Positions 10,002-20,151 of a stretch of DNA of 64,000 nucleotides are shown in pieces. A program made the position numbers and the translations under genes. The notes beneath the pieces were generated by a model. It was not told where the DNA came from. It saw only the letters and a program-made list of their open reading frames with translations, and did no database searches. Source of the stretch: Terrisporobacter petrolearius (GTDB lineage: Bacteria; Bacillota; Clostridia; Peptostreptococcales; Peptostreptococcaceae); the NCBI RefSeq assembly GCF_020748185.1, contig NZ_JAHZMO010000015.1, positions 1 through 64,000 on the forward strand, given 5' to 3'. Every line of letters starts with the position of its first letter. Position 1 is the first letter of the stretch.

Positions 10002-11321
10002 TTATCCCTTTAAATCTGAGATTATTTTATCTATTTTGTCCTTTATTTGTTGATTCTCTTCGATATCTCTAGTGATTTTATCATGAGCATGAATTACTGT
10101 TGTATGGTCTCTTCCACCAAATTCACTTCCTATCTTAGGTAATGACAAATCAGTAAGTTCACGGCAAATATACATTGCTATTTGTCTAGGATATGCTATT
10201 GTTCTTGTTCTTTTTTTAGAATTAAAGTCGTCCATTTTTATGCTAAAAGTTTCTGAAACTTTTTCTTTTATTCTGTTTACTGTTATTTCTTCACTTTTTG
10301 GATTTGATATTATATCCTTTAAAGCTTCAGTTGCAAGCTCAAGTGAAATATTTTTATTTGTAAGAGACGAATATGCAACAACTCTAGTTAGAGCGCCTTC
10401 TAATTCTCTTATATTTGATTTAATATACTTAGCTATGTAAGTCATTACTTCATTTGGAACATTTATGTTTTCTAATTGTGCTTTTTTTCTAAGTATGGCG
10501 ATTCTCGTTTCGAAATCCGGTGGTTGAATATCAGTTATAAGACCCATTTCGAATCTTGATCTTAATCTGTCTTCTAATGTAGGGATTTCTTTTGGTGGTC
10601 TATCACTAGATATGATTATTTGTTTATTTGCTTCATGTAATGCATTAAATGTATGGAAAAACTCCTCTTGAGTTCCTTCTTTTCCAGCAATAAACTGTAT
10701 ATCATCTATTAATAGAACGTCAACGTTTCTATATTTATTTCTGAATTCTTCATTTTTATCATTTTTTATTGAGTTTATAAGCTCATTTGTAAATTTTTCT
10801 GAAGAAACATAAACAACTTTAGGGTCTTCTTGTTGACACATTATATGATGTCCGATAGCATGCATTAAATGAGTTTTTCCAAGACCAACTCCTCCGTACA
10901 AAAACAAAGGATTATATGCTTTAGCTGGAGATTCAGCTACTGCTACACAAGCTGCATGGGCAAATCTATTACTATTACCTATTACAAAGGTATCAAAAGT
11001 GTATTTAGGATTTAAATTAGGATAACTTTTTTTGATAGTAGTAGATTTATCTTCTTCATTAGTGTCTTGTATTTCTTTTTCGTCTAAAATAAATTTGATC
11101 TGATATTTTTTTAGGGATAATTGGCTTATACAACTTTCAATTAAGTTTAAGTATCTATTTTCAAGTATGTTTTGTATAAATTCGTTTGGAGCCAAAAAAA
11201 TAAGCTCATTAGATATTTGTTTTAAAGGTTTTATTTCCTTAAAAAAAGCATTAAAGCTGGCTGTAGATACCTCTCCTTTTATTAGTTGCAAAGTTTTTTC
11301 CCATAAAGAAACTATATCCAT
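10002..11321 (-). CDS. dnaA: Chromosomal replication initiator DnaA
   Basis: A 439-residue AAA+ initiator. The N-terminal domain runs to about 85, followed by a short linker. The AAA+ core has Walker A GGVGLGKT (143-150) and Walker [10 protein letters not shown]. The C-terminal DNA-binding domain carries the signature [20 protein letters not shown] lies just upstream of the ATG. If unwinding occurs at 9.8 kb, dnaA is transcribed towards it, head-on to the rightward fork. Confidence 0.98.
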   Translation of the reverse strand: MDIVSLWEKTLQLIKGEVSTASFNAFFKEIKPLKQISNELIFLAPNEFIQNILENRYLNLIESCISQLSLKKYQIKFILDEKEIQDTNEEDKSTTIKKSYPNLNPKYTFDTFVIGNSNRFAHAACVAVAESPAKAYNPLFLYGGVGLGKTHLMHAIGHHIMCQQEDPKVVYVSSEKFTNELINSIKNDKNEEFRNKYRNVDVLLIDDIQFIAGKEGTQEEFFHTFNALHEANKQIIISSDRPPKEIPTLEDRLRSRFEMGLITDIQPPDFETRIAILRKKAQLENINVPNEVMTYIAKYIKSNIRELEGALTRVVAYSSLTNKNISLELATEALKDIISNPKSEEITVNRIKEKVSETFSIKMDDFNSKKRTRTIAYPRQIAMYICRELTDLSLPKIGSEFGGRDHTTVIHAHDKITRDIEENQQIKDKIDKIISDLKG

Positions 11322-11846
11322 AAGTAAACCTCCGAACTAAAAATTAACATTTTCCACAAAGTTATTAACAAAAATTGACGAAAGATAAGTTAATAAAAAA
11401 TATAAACTCTAACTTTGGGATAAAATGTGGATAACATTTTAATAAATAAAATTATTAAAAAGAATTTAAAAAATATAAACAGGGTGTATATAAACTTATA
11501 AATAGTAAAATATATAGTAAAAACTCTTCATTTACTCAATTATTGTCTAAGATATGAAAACTTATTCACAATTTAATCCACAGATTGTGCATAAGTTTAA
11601 TATGTTATTATTTATTATTAACATTATCAACAAGTATATTTATAATATCAGAATATATGTCAAACTTCAATACGTTCTGAATAAATTATCCACAATTATG
11701 TCGTGCTGTGAATAATTTAATCAACAATGAAAAAAATAAACAAATTACACTAACATATAGTAATAATATATATTTTTTTGGAAAATATGAGGTTTAAGAT
11801 TAAATAATAAAGAATAAAAACTAAGATTTAATGGCTATAAAACACG
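11322..11846. other. oriC: oriC upstream region (oriC1): DnaA-box array between dnaA and rpmH
   Basis: A non-coding AT-rich stretch holding DnaA boxes. Perfect sites are TGTGGATAA (11426-11434) and TTATCCACA (11686-11694). Sites fitting TTWTNCACA are at 11350-11358, 11562-11570, 11586-11594 and 11707-11715, with a one-mismatch site at 11574-11582. The two sites at 11686 and 11707 face each other, followed by a nearly pure AT stretch to 11830. No open reading frame is seen. It probably also holds the dnaA promoter. Confidence 0.8.
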
Positions 11847-11875
11847 TTGACAACCAATATAAAAGGATTTATAAT
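11847..11875 (+). promoter_or_regulatory. rpmH promoter
   Basis: Perfect consensus: TTGACA (11847-11852), 17-bp spacer, TATAAT (11870-11875), about 80 bases upstream of the rpmH start. Confidence 0.85.
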
Positions 11876-11954
11876 AATATGTGTTATGTTTACTTTGACA
11901 GTAAAGTTATTATTTTTATAAACGGAAAAAAATTGTGAAAGGCGGTGCAATAGA

Positions 11955-12089
11955 ATGAAAAGAACTTATCAGCCAAAAAAGAGACAAAGAAAAAAAGAGC
12001 ATGGATTCAGAAAAAGAATGAAAACTTCTAATGGAAGAAATGTTTTAAAAAGAAGAAGAGCTAAAGGAAGAAATAGATTAACTCATTAA
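11955..12089 (+). CDS. rpmH: 50S ribosomal protein L34
   Basis: A 44-residue, very basic protein starting [19 protein letters not shown] and ending AKGRNRLTH, a complete L34. GAAAGGCGGTG upstream serves as the ribosome-binding site. It is the first gene rightwards of the origin, in the conserved rpmH-rnpA-yidD-yidC-jag order, and is followed immediately by a terminator that would raise L34 output relative to rnpA. Confidence 0.97.
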   Translation: MKRTYQPKKRQRKKEHGFRKRMKTSNGRNVLKRRRAKGRNRLTH

Positions 12090-12094
12090 TAATT

Positions 12095-12123
12095 AAAAAG
12101 GCCGCTTTAATAGTGGCCTTTTT
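12095..12123 (+). terminator. Terminator/attenuator after rpmH
   Basis: AAAAAGGCC-GC-TTTAATA-GT-GGCCTTTTT hairpin with T-run between rpmH and rnpA. Confidence 0.85.
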
Positions 12124-12164
12124 ATGTAATTTATTACATAGCTGTGTTTACGGAGGATATTAAT

Positions 12165-12506
12165 ATGAACTTTAAAGAAACACAAGGCTTAAAAAAAGAT
12201 TCAGATTTTAGGAACGTTTATAAATATGGAAAATCTATAGCAAATAGATTATTAGTTATGTATACGCTTCCAAATAAGTCGGATAATAATCGTGTTGGTA
12301 TATCCGTTTCAAAAAAAGTAGGTAAAGCCAATGTACGAAATAAAGCTAGAAGAAGAATAAAAGAATCGTATAGGTTAAATATAGATGGTAATATAAAATC
12401 TGGTTACGACATTGTATTTATAGCTAGAGTTGCCATAAAGGATGCTGAATACACTGAGGTTGAAAAAGCAATGAAGCATTTGATTAAAAGGGCAAATTTA
12501 TTTTAA
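12165..12506 (+). CDS. rnpA: Ribonuclease P protein component
   Basis: A 113-residue basic protein that assists the RNase P RNA in maturing tRNA 5' ends. The family signature is NRVGISVSKKVGKANVRNKA followed by RRRIKE. The ATG at 12165 is chosen because GGAGG (12152-12156) lies eight bases upstream; an in-frame GTG at 12144 lies upstream of that site and would be an overextension. Confidence 0.95.
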   Translation: MNFKETQGLKKDSDFRNVYKYGKSIANRLLVMYTLPNKSDNNRVGISVSKKVGKANVRNKARRRIKESYRLNIDGNIKSGYDIVFIARVAIKDAEYTEVEKAMKHLIKRANLF

Positions 12507-12548
12507 AACTATACATATTTAATAACACCTATTTTATGGAGGTTAAAA

Positions 12549-12803
12549 TTGTTGAATAAAATAGTATATATATGGAAGGAAATAAATACTTGCTTATCGA
12601 AATTATGTATTTACTTGATAAGATTTTACCAAAAATATATATCTCCTTTAAAGGGACCAACATGTAGGTTTTATCCTACTTGTTCTCAATACGCAATAGA
12701 AGCTTTCAAAAAATATGGATTGTTTAAAGGTATGTATTTGTCAATAAAAAGGGTTTTAAAGTGTCATCCATTCCATCCAGGAGGATATGATCCTCTAAAA
12801 TAA
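12549..12803 (+). CDS. yidD: Membrane protein insertion efficiency factor YidD
   Basis: An 84-residue member of the YidD/DUF37 family with the signature [18 protein letters not shown] and [12 protein letters not shown]. The start is one of two adjacent TTG codons (12549, 12552) behind GGAGG at 12538-12542. It stands between rnpA and yidC, the usual location, and is thought to assist YidC/Sec insertion at the membrane. Confidence 0.93.
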   Translation: MLNKIVYIWKEINTCLSKLCIYLIRFYQKYISPLKGPTCRFYPTCSQYAIEAFKKYGLFKGMYLSIKRVLKCHPFHPGGYDPLK

Positions 12804-12826
12804 GCGTACTAATAGGAGGTATACAA

Positions 12827-13576
12827 TTGAGTATTATAAGTAATGTATTAGGTCATATACTCAGAGTTATTTTTGAGTTTGTGAATAATTATGGATTGTC
12901 TATAGTTGTATTTACGCTATTTGTAAGATTATTATTAGTCCCTTTAATGGTAAAGCAAATAAGATCTCAAAAAGCAATGCAAGACATCCAACCTAAAATA
13001 AAGGAAATTCAAGAAAAATATAAAAATAAGCCAGAAAAACAGCAAGAAGAGCTAATGAAGATTTATAAAGAAGCAAAGATTAATCCACTAGCTGGTTGTT
13101 TGCCATTATTAATACAAATGCCTATATTAATAGGATTATTTAATGTATTAAGACAACCTGTACTTTATGGTGTATTTCCAAATGCAGATGTGGCAGCACA
13201 AGCAGCGCAAGCAGGTTTCTTATGGATAAAAAATATTTCTGCAACAGGAAGTATCAGCTTAGCATTACTTTCAGGTATAAGTGCTTACTTCATGCAAAAA
13301 ATGATGTCTACTGGGGATGCGCAAACTGAAAATATGATGAAAAGTATGACTTATGTAATGTCAGCAATGTCATTATTCTGGGGATATACTTTCCAAGCAG
13401 GTCTTGCAATATATTGGATAACAAGTAACTTGTTCTCTATAGCTCAATATCAATTAATAACAAGTCCTTTAAAAGCTAAACTGGCTGATTCTAAGGAGGC
13501 AGTAGTTGAAGATGAAAAATCAGGAAAACCTAACAGCAATGCAAAGTCAAACAAAAAAGATAGAAATAACAAGTAA
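12827..13576 (+). CDS. yidC: Membrane protein insertase YidC/SpoIIIJ (Oxa1 family)
   Basis: A 249-residue Gram-positive-length YidC. A first membrane segment near 15-40 is followed by the conserved charged helical hairpin (SQKAMQDIQPKIKEIQEKY), INPLAGCLPLLIQMPILIGL and later hydrophobic helices. Arg30 in the FVRLLLVPL segment fits the conserved groove arginine. No lipobox Cys is seen. The start is TTG with AGGAGGT six bases upstream. The lysine/asparagine-rich tail overlaps the start of jag. Confidence 0.95.
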   Translation: MSIISNVLGHILRVIFEFVNNYGLSIVVFTLFVRLLLVPLMVKQIRSQKAMQDIQPKIKEIQEKYKNKPEKQQEELMKIYKEAKINPLAGCLPLLIQMPILIGLFNVLRQPVLYGVFPNADVAAQAAQAGFLWIKNISATGSISLALLSGISAYFMQKMMSTGDAQTENMMKSMTYVMSAMSLFWGYTFQAGLAIYWITSNLFSIAQYQLITSPLKAKLADSKEAVVEDEKSGKPNSNAKSNKKDRNNK

Positions 13577-14177
13577 GACGAAAGAAGAAGCGATTCAATC
13601 AGCATTACTGGAATTAGGCGTTGAAGAAAAAGACATTGAAGTAAATGTTATTCAAAATCCTTCTAAGGGGTTTCTAGGATTCCTAGGGGCTAAAGATGGA
13701 ATATATGAAGTGAAAGTAATAAAAAAAGAAGAAATAGAAATTGCTAAGGAATTTATAGAAAGTATTCTATTAAAATCTAAGATAAATGCTAAAGTTAATG
13801 CCACTCAAGAGGAGAACTTAATTAAAATTAGCATTGAAGGAAAGGAAGCTACTTGTTTAATTGGAAGAAGAGGAGAAACTCTTGATGCAGTACAATTTTT
13901 AACTGGACTAGCTTTAAATAAAATCAATAAAGATTCTCGTATGAGAGTATTAGTTGATATAGAAAATTATAGAAATAAAAGAGAAGAATCATTAGTTAGA
14001 TATGCTAGAAAAGTTGCTCGTGAAGTAGCAAAAACTAGAAGAACTAAAAAACTGGACTATATGAATCCTTATGAAAGAAGAATAGTTCATTCAGCTTTAC
14101 AAAACGATAAGTATGTAATTACTTATAGTGAAGGAACAGATCCATATAGAAGACTAGTGATTGAATATAAAAGATAA
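13506..14177 (+). CDS. khpB: RNA-binding protein KhpB/Jag
   Basis: A 223-residue protein with an N-terminal Jag domain (EEAIQSALLELGVEEKDIEV, GFLGFLGAKDG), a KH domain (LIGRRGETLDAVQFL) and a C-terminal R3H domain (MNPYERRIVHSAL). The start is the TTG at 13506, set by AAGGAGG (13493-13499) inside the end of yidC; the genes overlap by 71 bases. A later in-frame ATG at 13512 is possible. It binds RNA and has been linked to cell envelope control in other Firmicutes. Confidence 0.93.
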   Translation: MKMKNQENLTAMQSQTKKIEITSKTKEEAIQSALLELGVEEKDIEVNVIQNPSKGFLGFLGAKDGIYEVKVIKKEEIEIAKEFIESILLKSKINAKVNATQEENLIKISIEGKEATCLIGRRGETLDAVQFLTGLALNKINKDSRMRVLVDIENYRNKREESLVRYARKVAREVAKTRRTKKLDYMNPYERRIVHSALQNDKYVITYSEGTDPYRRLVIEYKR

Positions 14178-14182
14178 AATTC

Positions 14183-14215
14183 AAACCTCCTAACTATTTA
14201 GGGGGTTTAATTTTT
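14183..14215 (+). terminator. Terminator after jag
   Basis: Hairpin AAACCTCC-TAACTATTTA-GGGGGTTT followed by AATTTTT, six bases past the jag stop. Confidence 0.85.
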
Positions 14216-14304
14216 GTAATTTATTTAATATAATGATAAAATTAAGGTTATAATTTTAAATAATAGTTAAGAATTTAAAATAGATTAAATATAGAGGTGA
14301 TATC

Positions 14305-15684
14305 ATGTTTATAGATGATACTATAGCAGCAATTGCAACAGCGCCAGGAGAAGGTGGAATAGGCATAATAAGAATTAGTGGAAGTAGATCACTTCCAGTA
14401 GCTGAGGAGATATTTAAATCTGTTTCAGGGAAAAATATAACAGATTATAAAACTCGTACTCTAATATATGGCCATATATTTGATGGTGATAAAAAAATAG
14501 ATGAAGTGTTACTTGCTTTTATGAAAGGACCTAATTCTTATACAGCAGAAGATGTAATAGAAATAAATTGTCACGGTGGATTTATTTCAGTAAAAAAAAT
14601 ATTAGAACTAATATTAAGTAAAGACGTAAGACTTGCTGATGAAGGTGAATTTACAAAAAGAGCATTTTTGAATGGAAGAATAGATTTATCTCAAGCAGAA
14701 GCTGTAATTGATGTAATTAAAGCAAAAACAGATAAGGCTCAAGAGGTAGCTCAAAGTCATTTAAGTGGTGCCTTAGCTAATAAAATAAAAGAGTTAAGGT
14801 TTAAGGTAACAGAAATTTTAGCACATTTAACAGTTTCAATAGATTTTAGTGAAGAAGATGTTGAGGAAATAACTTATGCAATGCTTATTGAGAGTGCGCA
14901 AGGATTAAGAAGTGAAATAAAATCATTGTATGACTCAGCTGAAAGCGGAAAAGTTTTAAGAGACGGCCTAAAAACAGTTATAGTTGGTAAACCAAATGTA
15001 GGAAAATCATCGTTACTAAACTATATTTTAGGAGAGAACAGAGCCATAGTTACTGAAATTGCTGGAACAACAAGAGATGTAATAGAAGAGTTCGTTAATA
15101 TAAAGGGAATTCCTTTAAAAATTGTTGATACAGCAGGCATAAGAGAAACAGAAGATATAGTTGAAAAAATAGGTGTAGAAAAATCTAGAGAATCATTTAA
15201 CTCAGCAGACTTAGTAATAATCGTAATAGATGGTTCAAAAGAACTGTCACAAGAAGATAAAGACATATTAGAACAAGCAGTGGATAAAAAGACTATTGTT
15301 TTGTTAAACAAAAATGATCTTAATCAAGTTGTATCAGAGGAAGAAATAGCTAAATATGTTGACAAAGATAGTATAATAAAAATATCAGCATTAAAGAATG
15401 AAGGTATTGAACAGGTTCATAATAAAATAGAATCGATGGTATTTAAAGGAGATATAAAAAATAACTCAAGTGTAGTTGTTACAAATTCTAGACACAAGGA
15501 TGCCTTACTAAAAGCATATAATGCTATAAATGATGCTATAGATGGAATAGATCAAAGACTACCTTATGATTTCATAGAAGTTGACTTTAAGAATATATGG
15601 GATTATTTAGGGTATATAAATGGAGATACTGTACAGGAAGATTTACTAGATACTATATTTGCAAACTTCTGTATTGGGAAATAA
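14305..15684 (+). CDS. mnmE: tRNA modification GTPase MnmE
   Basis: A 459-residue GTPase acting with MnmG to modify the wobble uridine of certain tRNAs. The N-terminal formyl-THF-binding domain starts at FIDDTIAAIATAPGEGGIG. The G domain in the middle has GKPNVGKSS, DTAGIRET and NKND, and the protein ends with the conserved catalytic FCIGK. GAGGTGATATC precedes the ATG. Confidence 0.97.
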   Translation: MFIDDTIAAIATAPGEGGIGIIRISGSRSLPVAEEIFKSVSGKNITDYKTRTLIYGHIFDGDKKIDEVLLAFMKGPNSYTAEDVIEINCHGGFISVKKILELILSKDVRLADEGEFTKRAFLNGRIDLSQAEAVIDVIKAKTDKAQEVAQSHLSGALANKIKELRFKVTEILAHLTVSIDFSEEDVEEITYAMLIESAQGLRSEIKSLYDSAESGKVLRDGLKTVIVGKPNVGKSSLLNYILGENRAIVTEIAGTTRDVIEEFVNIKGIPLKIVDTAGIRETEDIVEKIGVEKSRESFNSADLVIIVIDGSKELSQEDKDILEQAVDKKTIVLLNKNDLNQVVSEEEIAKYVDKDSIIKISALKNEGIEQVHNKIESMVFKGDIKNNSSVVVTNSRHKDALLKAYNAINDAIDGIDQRLPYDFIEVDFKNIWDYLGYINGDTVQEDLLDTIFANFCIGK

Positions 15685-15740
15685 ATAAAATAAACTTAAA
15701 TAAGGTTACTTTATAAATGAAACGATTAATAAGATATTAA

Positions 15741-15756
15741 CGTTTAACGTGAAACA
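15741..15756. promoter_or_regulatory. parS-like site upstream of mnmG
   Basis: CGTTTAACGTGAAACA matches 14 of 16 bases of the ParB target TGTTTCACGTGAAACA. It lies about 20 bases upstream of the mnmG start, 2.8 kb from noc and 4.4 kb from parB. The mismatches fall in one half-site only. Confidence 0.5.
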
Positions 15757-15777
15757 TTATTTAAGAAAGGAGAAAAC

Positions 15778-17673
15778 ATGCAAACATATAATGCAGGAAA
15801 TTATGATGTAATTGTTGTTGGAGCAGGACATGCTGGATGTGAAGCAGCATTAGCTACAGCGCGAATGGGTCATAAAACCCTAATAATAACACTAACACTA
15901 GATTCAATTGGAATGATGCCATGTAACCCATCTATAGGTGGAACTGGTAAAGGACAATTAGTTAGAGAAATAGATGCTCTTGGTGGAGAAATGGGTATAA
16001 ATGTAGATAAGACATTTATACAAAGTAGAATGCTAAATACGGCAAAAGGACCAGCTGTACATTCTTTAAGAGCACAAGCAGATAAGTTTAAATATCACAC
16101 AGAAATGAAAAAAACACTTGAAAACGAGACAAATTTAGATATAGCTATGGATGAAGTTGTAGATATACTTCATGATGGAAAAGTTGTGACAGGTGTAGTA
16201 ACTAAATTAGGATGTTCTTATAATGCTAAGGCAGTTATACTTGCAACTGGAGTTTACTTAAATTCATTAATTTATATAGGTGAGGGAACGTTTAAAGAAG
16301 GGCCTAATGGGTTAGGATATGCAGCTTCTTTAACGGATAAATTAGTTGATTTAGGTTTAAATATGAGAAGATTCAAAACAGGTACTCCTGCTAGAATTCA
16401 TAAAGATAGTATAGATTTCTCTCAAATGGAAATCCAAGAGGGAGATGAAAGAATAACTCCATTCTCATTTATGAGTGAAAATTTAAAGATAGATCAAGTT
16501 CCTTGTTATTTGGCAAGGACAAATTCGGATACACATAAAGTTATTATGGATAACATTGAAAGATCTGCTATGTATGGTGGAAAAGTTAATGCTACAGGAG
16601 CGAGATATTGTCCATCAATAGAAGATAAGGTTGTAAGATTCAATGATAAAGAATCACATCAAACATTTATTGAGCCAGAAGGACTAGATACAAAAGAAAT
16701 GTATATTCAAGGTATATCAACAAGCTTACCTTTTGAAGTTCAAGTTCAAATATATAAATCTATGAAAGGTCTTGAAAATGCTAAAATAATGAGACCAGCT
16801 TATGCAATTGAATATGACTGCATAGATCCAACACAATTAAAAGCTACTTTGGAAATAAAAGTAACTGAAAATTTATACAGTGCAGGACAATTTAATGGTA
16901 CTTCAGGATATGAAGAAGCAGCGGCTCAAGGTCTTATAGCAGGTATAAATGCTGCTCTAAAAATAGATGGGAAAGAACCTTTTATACTAGATAGATCAGA
17001 GGGATATATAGGAGTTCTTATAGATGACTTAGTTACTAAAGGAACTAATGAACCTTATAGAATGATGACTTCTAGAGCAGAATATAGACTATACTTAAGA
17101 CAAGATAATGCAGATATGAGACTTACAGAAAAAGGTCATCACATAGGTCTCGTTAAAGAAGATAGATATGAAAGATATATTGCTAAAAAAGCAGAGGTTG
17201 AAAAAGAATTAAAAAGACTAAAAATAGAAAGAGTAACACCAAAAGAGGTTAACCATATATTGGCTGAAGTTGGTGGTTCAGAAATAAAAGTTGGTTTATC
17301 ATTATATGAATTTCTAAAGCGTCCAGAAGTTACTTATAGCATCTTAGAACAAATAGGAAAAGGTGCTGGAGAAGAGGTATCTAATGATGTTAAAGAACAA
17401 TGTGTAATTATGTCTAAATATGAAGGATATATAGATAAACAATTAAAGCAAATAGATCAATTTAAAAAATTAGAAAATAGAAAGCTTCCTGAAGATATGA
17501 ATTATTCTTCAATAGATGGTTTAAGACTAGAAGCTAGACAAAAGCTAGATGCTATAAAGCCAGTATCTATAGGTCAAGCATCTCGTATTTCGGGGGTTTC
17601 TCCTGCAGATATATCAGTTTTACTTATTTATTTAGAGCAAATAAGAAAAACTAGAGGAGGAAGCAATGAATAA
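15778..17673 (+). CDS. mnmG: tRNA uridine 5-carboxymethylaminomethyl modification enzyme MnmG
   Basis: A 631-residue FAD protein, the partner of MnmE. The dinucleotide-binding motif [10 protein letters not shown] is at the N-terminus, followed by [22 protein letters not shown] and, in the middle, [17 protein letters not shown]. The length is normal. AAGGAG precedes the ATG. It overlaps rsmG by eight bases. Confidence 0.97.
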   Translation: MQTYNAGNYDVIVVGAGHAGCEAALATARMGHKTLIITLTLDSIGMMPCNPSIGGTGKGQLVREIDALGGEMGINVDKTFIQSRMLNTAKGPAVHSLRAQADKFKYHTEMKKTLENETNLDIAMDEVVDILHDGKVVTGVVTKLGCSYNAKAVILATGVYLNSLIYIGEGTFKEGPNGLGYAASLTDKLVDLGLNMRRFKTGTPARIHKDSIDFSQMEIQEGDERITPFSFMSENLKIDQVPCYLARTNSDTHKVIMDNIERSAMYGGKVNATGARYCPSIEDKVVRFNDKESHQTFIEPEGLDTKEMYIQGISTSLPFEVQVQIYKSMKGLENAKIMRPAYAIEYDCIDPTQLKATLEIKVTENLYSAGQFNGTSGYEEAAAQGLIAGINAALKIDGKEPFILDRSEGYIGVLIDDLVTKGTNEPYRMMTSRAEYRLYLRQDNADMRLTEKGHHIGLVKEDRYERYIAKKAEVEKELKRLKIERVTPKEVNHILAEVGGSEIKVGLSLYEFLKRPEVTYSILEQIGKGAGEEVSNDVKEQCVIMSKYEGYIDKQLKQIDQFKKLENRKLPEDMNYSSIDGLRLEARQKLDAIKPVSIGQASRISGVSPADISVLLIYLEQIRKTRGGSNE

Positions 17674-18385
17674 CTTAGAAGTATTAAAAGTAGGAATAGA
17701 AGGCTTTGGTCTAGAAGCTACTGATGAAAAGCTTCAAAATTTTAAAAAATACAGAGAAATATTAGTTGAATGGAACAAAGTAATGAACTTAACAGGTATA
17801 GAGGAAGAAAAAGAAGTATATATTAAGCATTTTTTGGACTCTATATCAGCTGTAACTAATAATTATATAACTGATGATATATCATTAATAGATGTGGGTA
17901 CTGGGGCAGGTTTTCCTGGTATGCCACTAAAAATTTGTTTAGAAAATTTAAATCTAACTTTATTAGATTCTCTAAATAAAAGAATAAACTTTTTACAAGA
18001 GGTGGCTAGTGAATTAAATTTAAAAGGGATAGAATTTATTCATGGGCGAGCTGAAGATTTTGGTAAAATCGAAGAGTACAGAGAACAGTATGATGTAGCT
18101 ACAGCAAGGGCTGTTGCCGGATTACCAATATTAATGGAGTTTTGTGTTCCATTTGTAAAAGTTGGGGGATATTTTATATGTCTTAAAGGACCAAATGCTA
18201 ACTTAGAGCTAGAAGAGTCAAAAGCAGCTATGGAAACTTTGGGAATAGAATTTGTTGAAAAAATAGATATTAAGTTATCTGATTTAGAATTAAATCACAA
18301 TATATTAGTATTTAAAAAAATAAAGAGTACCCCATCAAAATATCCAAGAAAAGCAGGTAAACCATCTAAAAATCCTATAAAATAA
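17666..18385 (+). CDS. rsmG: 16S rRNA (guanine527-N7)-methyltransferase RsmG
   Basis: A 239-residue SAM-dependent methyltransferase with motif [17 protein letters not shown], followed by [13 protein letters not shown] and ATARAVAGL. It starts inside the end of mnmG behind GAGGAGG, so expression is coupled. The basic C-terminal extension ([15 protein letters not shown]) is typical of clostridial members. Confidence 0.96.
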   Translation: MNNLEVLKVGIEGFGLEATDEKLQNFKKYREILVEWNKVMNLTGIEEEKEVYIKHFLDSISAVTNNYITDDISLIDVGTGAGFPGMPLKICLENLNLTLLDSLNKRINFLQEVASELNLKGIEFIHGRAEDFGKIEEYREQYDVATARAVAGLPILMEFCVPFVKVGGYFICLKGPNANLELEESKAAMETLGIEFVEKIDIKLSDLELNHNILVFKKIKSTPSKYPRKAGKPSKNPIK

Positions 18386-18435
18386 ATAATATAGAGAAAT
18401 ATAGAAGGAAAATAATATTAAATGAAGAAATAAAT

Positions 18436-18468
18436 ACTCATAAAGGGAAGTAGTTTCCCTTTGTGAGT
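18436..18468 (+). repeat. Long hairpin between rsmG and noc without a T-run
   Basis: ACTCATAAAGGGAA-GTAG-TTTCCCTTTGTGAGT, 14 base pairs with one wobble. An A-run, not a T-run, follows, so it is not a classical terminator in the plus direction. It may act as an mRNA processing or stability element. Confidence 0.6.
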
Positions 18469-18533
18469 AAAAAATCAAAATAAATTTACATAAATTGCAG
18501 TAAAAATATATTTATCAATAAGAGAGGGATGTT

Positions 18534-19319
18534 ATGGAAGAAAAAATAGTTAAAGAGATACCAGTTGATAAAATAATTCCTAATCCATATCAACCAAGAA
18601 AAGTATTTTCAATCAATGCATTAGAAGAATTAAGTAAATCTATAAAAGAGTACGGAATACTTCAACCAATTACTGTTAGACAAAAAGAAGATGGATACGA
18701 GTTAGTTGCAGGGGAAAGAAGATTAAGAGCAGCAAAATTAGCTGAGCTAAAAACTATACCAGCAATAATAAATAATATGTCAGATCAATATTCTGCAGTT
18801 CTAGCTTTATTAGAAAATTTACAAAGAGAAGATTTGAACTTTATAGAGGAATCTTTAGGATATGAGAACTTAATAAAAGAACATAATTTTACCCAACAAC
18901 AGTTGGCTGAAAAATTAGGTAAAAATCAATCAACTATAGCTAATAAACTTAGAATATTAAAACTTCCTAATAGTGTAAAGCAATATCTTGTTGAAAATAG
19001 TTTGACTGAAAGACATGCAAGAGCATTGCTTAAGTTGCCTAGCGAAGAACTAATGATGGAAATTATTCAAAAAGTAGTTAAACAAGAGCTTACAGTTAAG
19101 AAAACGGAAAAATTAATTAATGATACATTAGAGGCTTTAAGAGCAGAGAGCGAACCTGAAAAGAAACAAAATATAAAATGTTCAGTAGGTATTAGAATAT
19201 ACCTTAATACATTAAAACAAGCATATGATGCCATAAAGAATACAGGAATTGAAGCAAAGTATAATGAAATAGATAAAGGAGATTACATGGAAGTTGTAGT
19301 CAAAATTCCTAAAAAATAA
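18534..19319 (+). CDS. noc: Nucleoid occlusion protein Noc (ParB paralogue)
   Basis: A 261-residue ParB-family protein. The CTP-binding N-terminus includes NPYQPRKVF, GERRLRAAK and ENLQREDLN, followed by an HTH (TQQQLAEKLGKNQSTIANKL) and a short C-terminal dimer domain. Its place directly after rsmG and before parA matches Noc of Bacillus. A second parB follows parA, so this copy is the likely Noc. A true ParB role cannot be excluded without its DNA site. Confidence 0.85.
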   Translation: MEEKIVKEIPVDKIIPNPYQPRKVFSINALEELSKSIKEYGILQPITVRQKEDGYELVAGERRLRAAKLAELKTIPAIINNMSDQYSAVLALLENLQREDLNFIEESLGYENLIKEHNFTQQQLAEKLGKNQSTIANKLRILKLPNSVKQYLVENSLTERHARALLKLPSEELMMEIIQKVVKQELTVKKTEKLINDTLEALRAESEPEKKQNIKCSVGIRIYLNTLKQAYDAIKNTGIEAKYNEIDKGDYMEVVVKIPKK

Positions 19320-19321
19320 GG

Positions 19322-19349
19322 GATTACTGCTTAGCAGTAATCTTTTTTT
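19322..19349 (+). terminator. Terminator after noc
   Basis: Perfect hairpin GATTACTGC-TTA-GCAGTAATC followed by seven T residues. Confidence 0.9.
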
Positions 19350-19376
19350 AAAAGAAGAAAAAAGGGGGAAATCTTT

Positions 19377-20150
19377 ATGGGAAAATCTGTAGCAATTTTT
19401 AACCAAAAAGGTGGAGTAGGAAAGACAACAACTAATGTTAATCTAAGTGCGAGTTTAGGACAATTAGGCAAAAAAGTATTAGTTTTAGACATGGATCCCC
19501 AAGGGAATACTACTAGTGGTTATGGAATTGATAAAAATACTGTAGAAAATACTATATATGAAGTTATAATAGATGGTTTAGATATAAGAGAAGCTATTAT
19601 TGAAACAGAGTTTGATAACATACAGATTGTAGCAGCAGCTAGTGAGTTAGCTGGCGCAGAAATAGAGTTGGCAAATGAAAGTGATAGAGAGTATAAACTA
19701 AGAGATAGTATAGACAAAATAAAAGATAAATATGACTATATTTTTATAGACTGTCCTCCTTCTTTAGGTATGCTTACTATAAACTCATTGACTGCGGTTG
19801 ATAGTGTCTTAATACCTATACAATGTGAATATTATGCATTAGAAGGTGTGAGCCAGTTAATGTCAACATATAAACTAGTAAAAAAAAGACTAAATCCTAA
19901 GATTGAAATACAAGGTGTAGTTCTTAGTATGTTTGATGGAAGAGCAAATTTATCTATTCAAGTTGTTGAAGAAGTAAAAAAATACTTCAAAGGGAGTGTA
20001 TACACTACATTAATTCCTAGAAATGTAAGACTTGCTGAGGCACCAAGCTATGGAAAACCGGTGATTTATTATGATTCAAAATGTAGGGGAACATTAGCAT
20101 ATAAAGAACTAGCAGAAGAATTTATTGAATTAGAGGAGGATGTAATATAG
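19377..20150 (+). CDS. parA: Chromosome partitioning ATPase ParA/Soj
   Basis: A 257-residue deviant Walker ATPase: KGGVGKTTTNVNLSASL (Walker A), LDMDPQGNTT and the IDCPPSLG Walker B. It is short, without an N-terminal DNA-binding extension, as in chromosomal Soj. It drives origin segregation with ParB and modulates DnaA in Bacillus. GGGGGAAATC precedes the ATG. parB follows after one base. Confidence 0.97.
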   Translation: MGKSVAIFNQKGGVGKTTTNVNLSASLGQLGKKVLVLDMDPQGNTTSGYGIDKNTVENTIYEVIIDGLDIREAIIETEFDNIQIVAAASELAGAEIELANESDREYKLRDSIDKIKDKYDYIFIDCPPSLGMLTINSLTAVDSVLIPIQCEYYALEGVSQLMSTYKLVKKRLNPKIEIQGVVLSMFDGRANLSIQVVEEVKKYFKGSVYTTLIPRNVRLAEAPSYGKPVIYYDSKCRGTLAYKELAEEFIELEEDVI

Positions 20151-20151
20151 T

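Noticed and set aside
13506..13576. Overlap of yidC and jag considered as a frameshift or fusion
   Set aside because: Both proteins are complete, and a strong AAGGAGG inside yidC explains independent initiation of jag.
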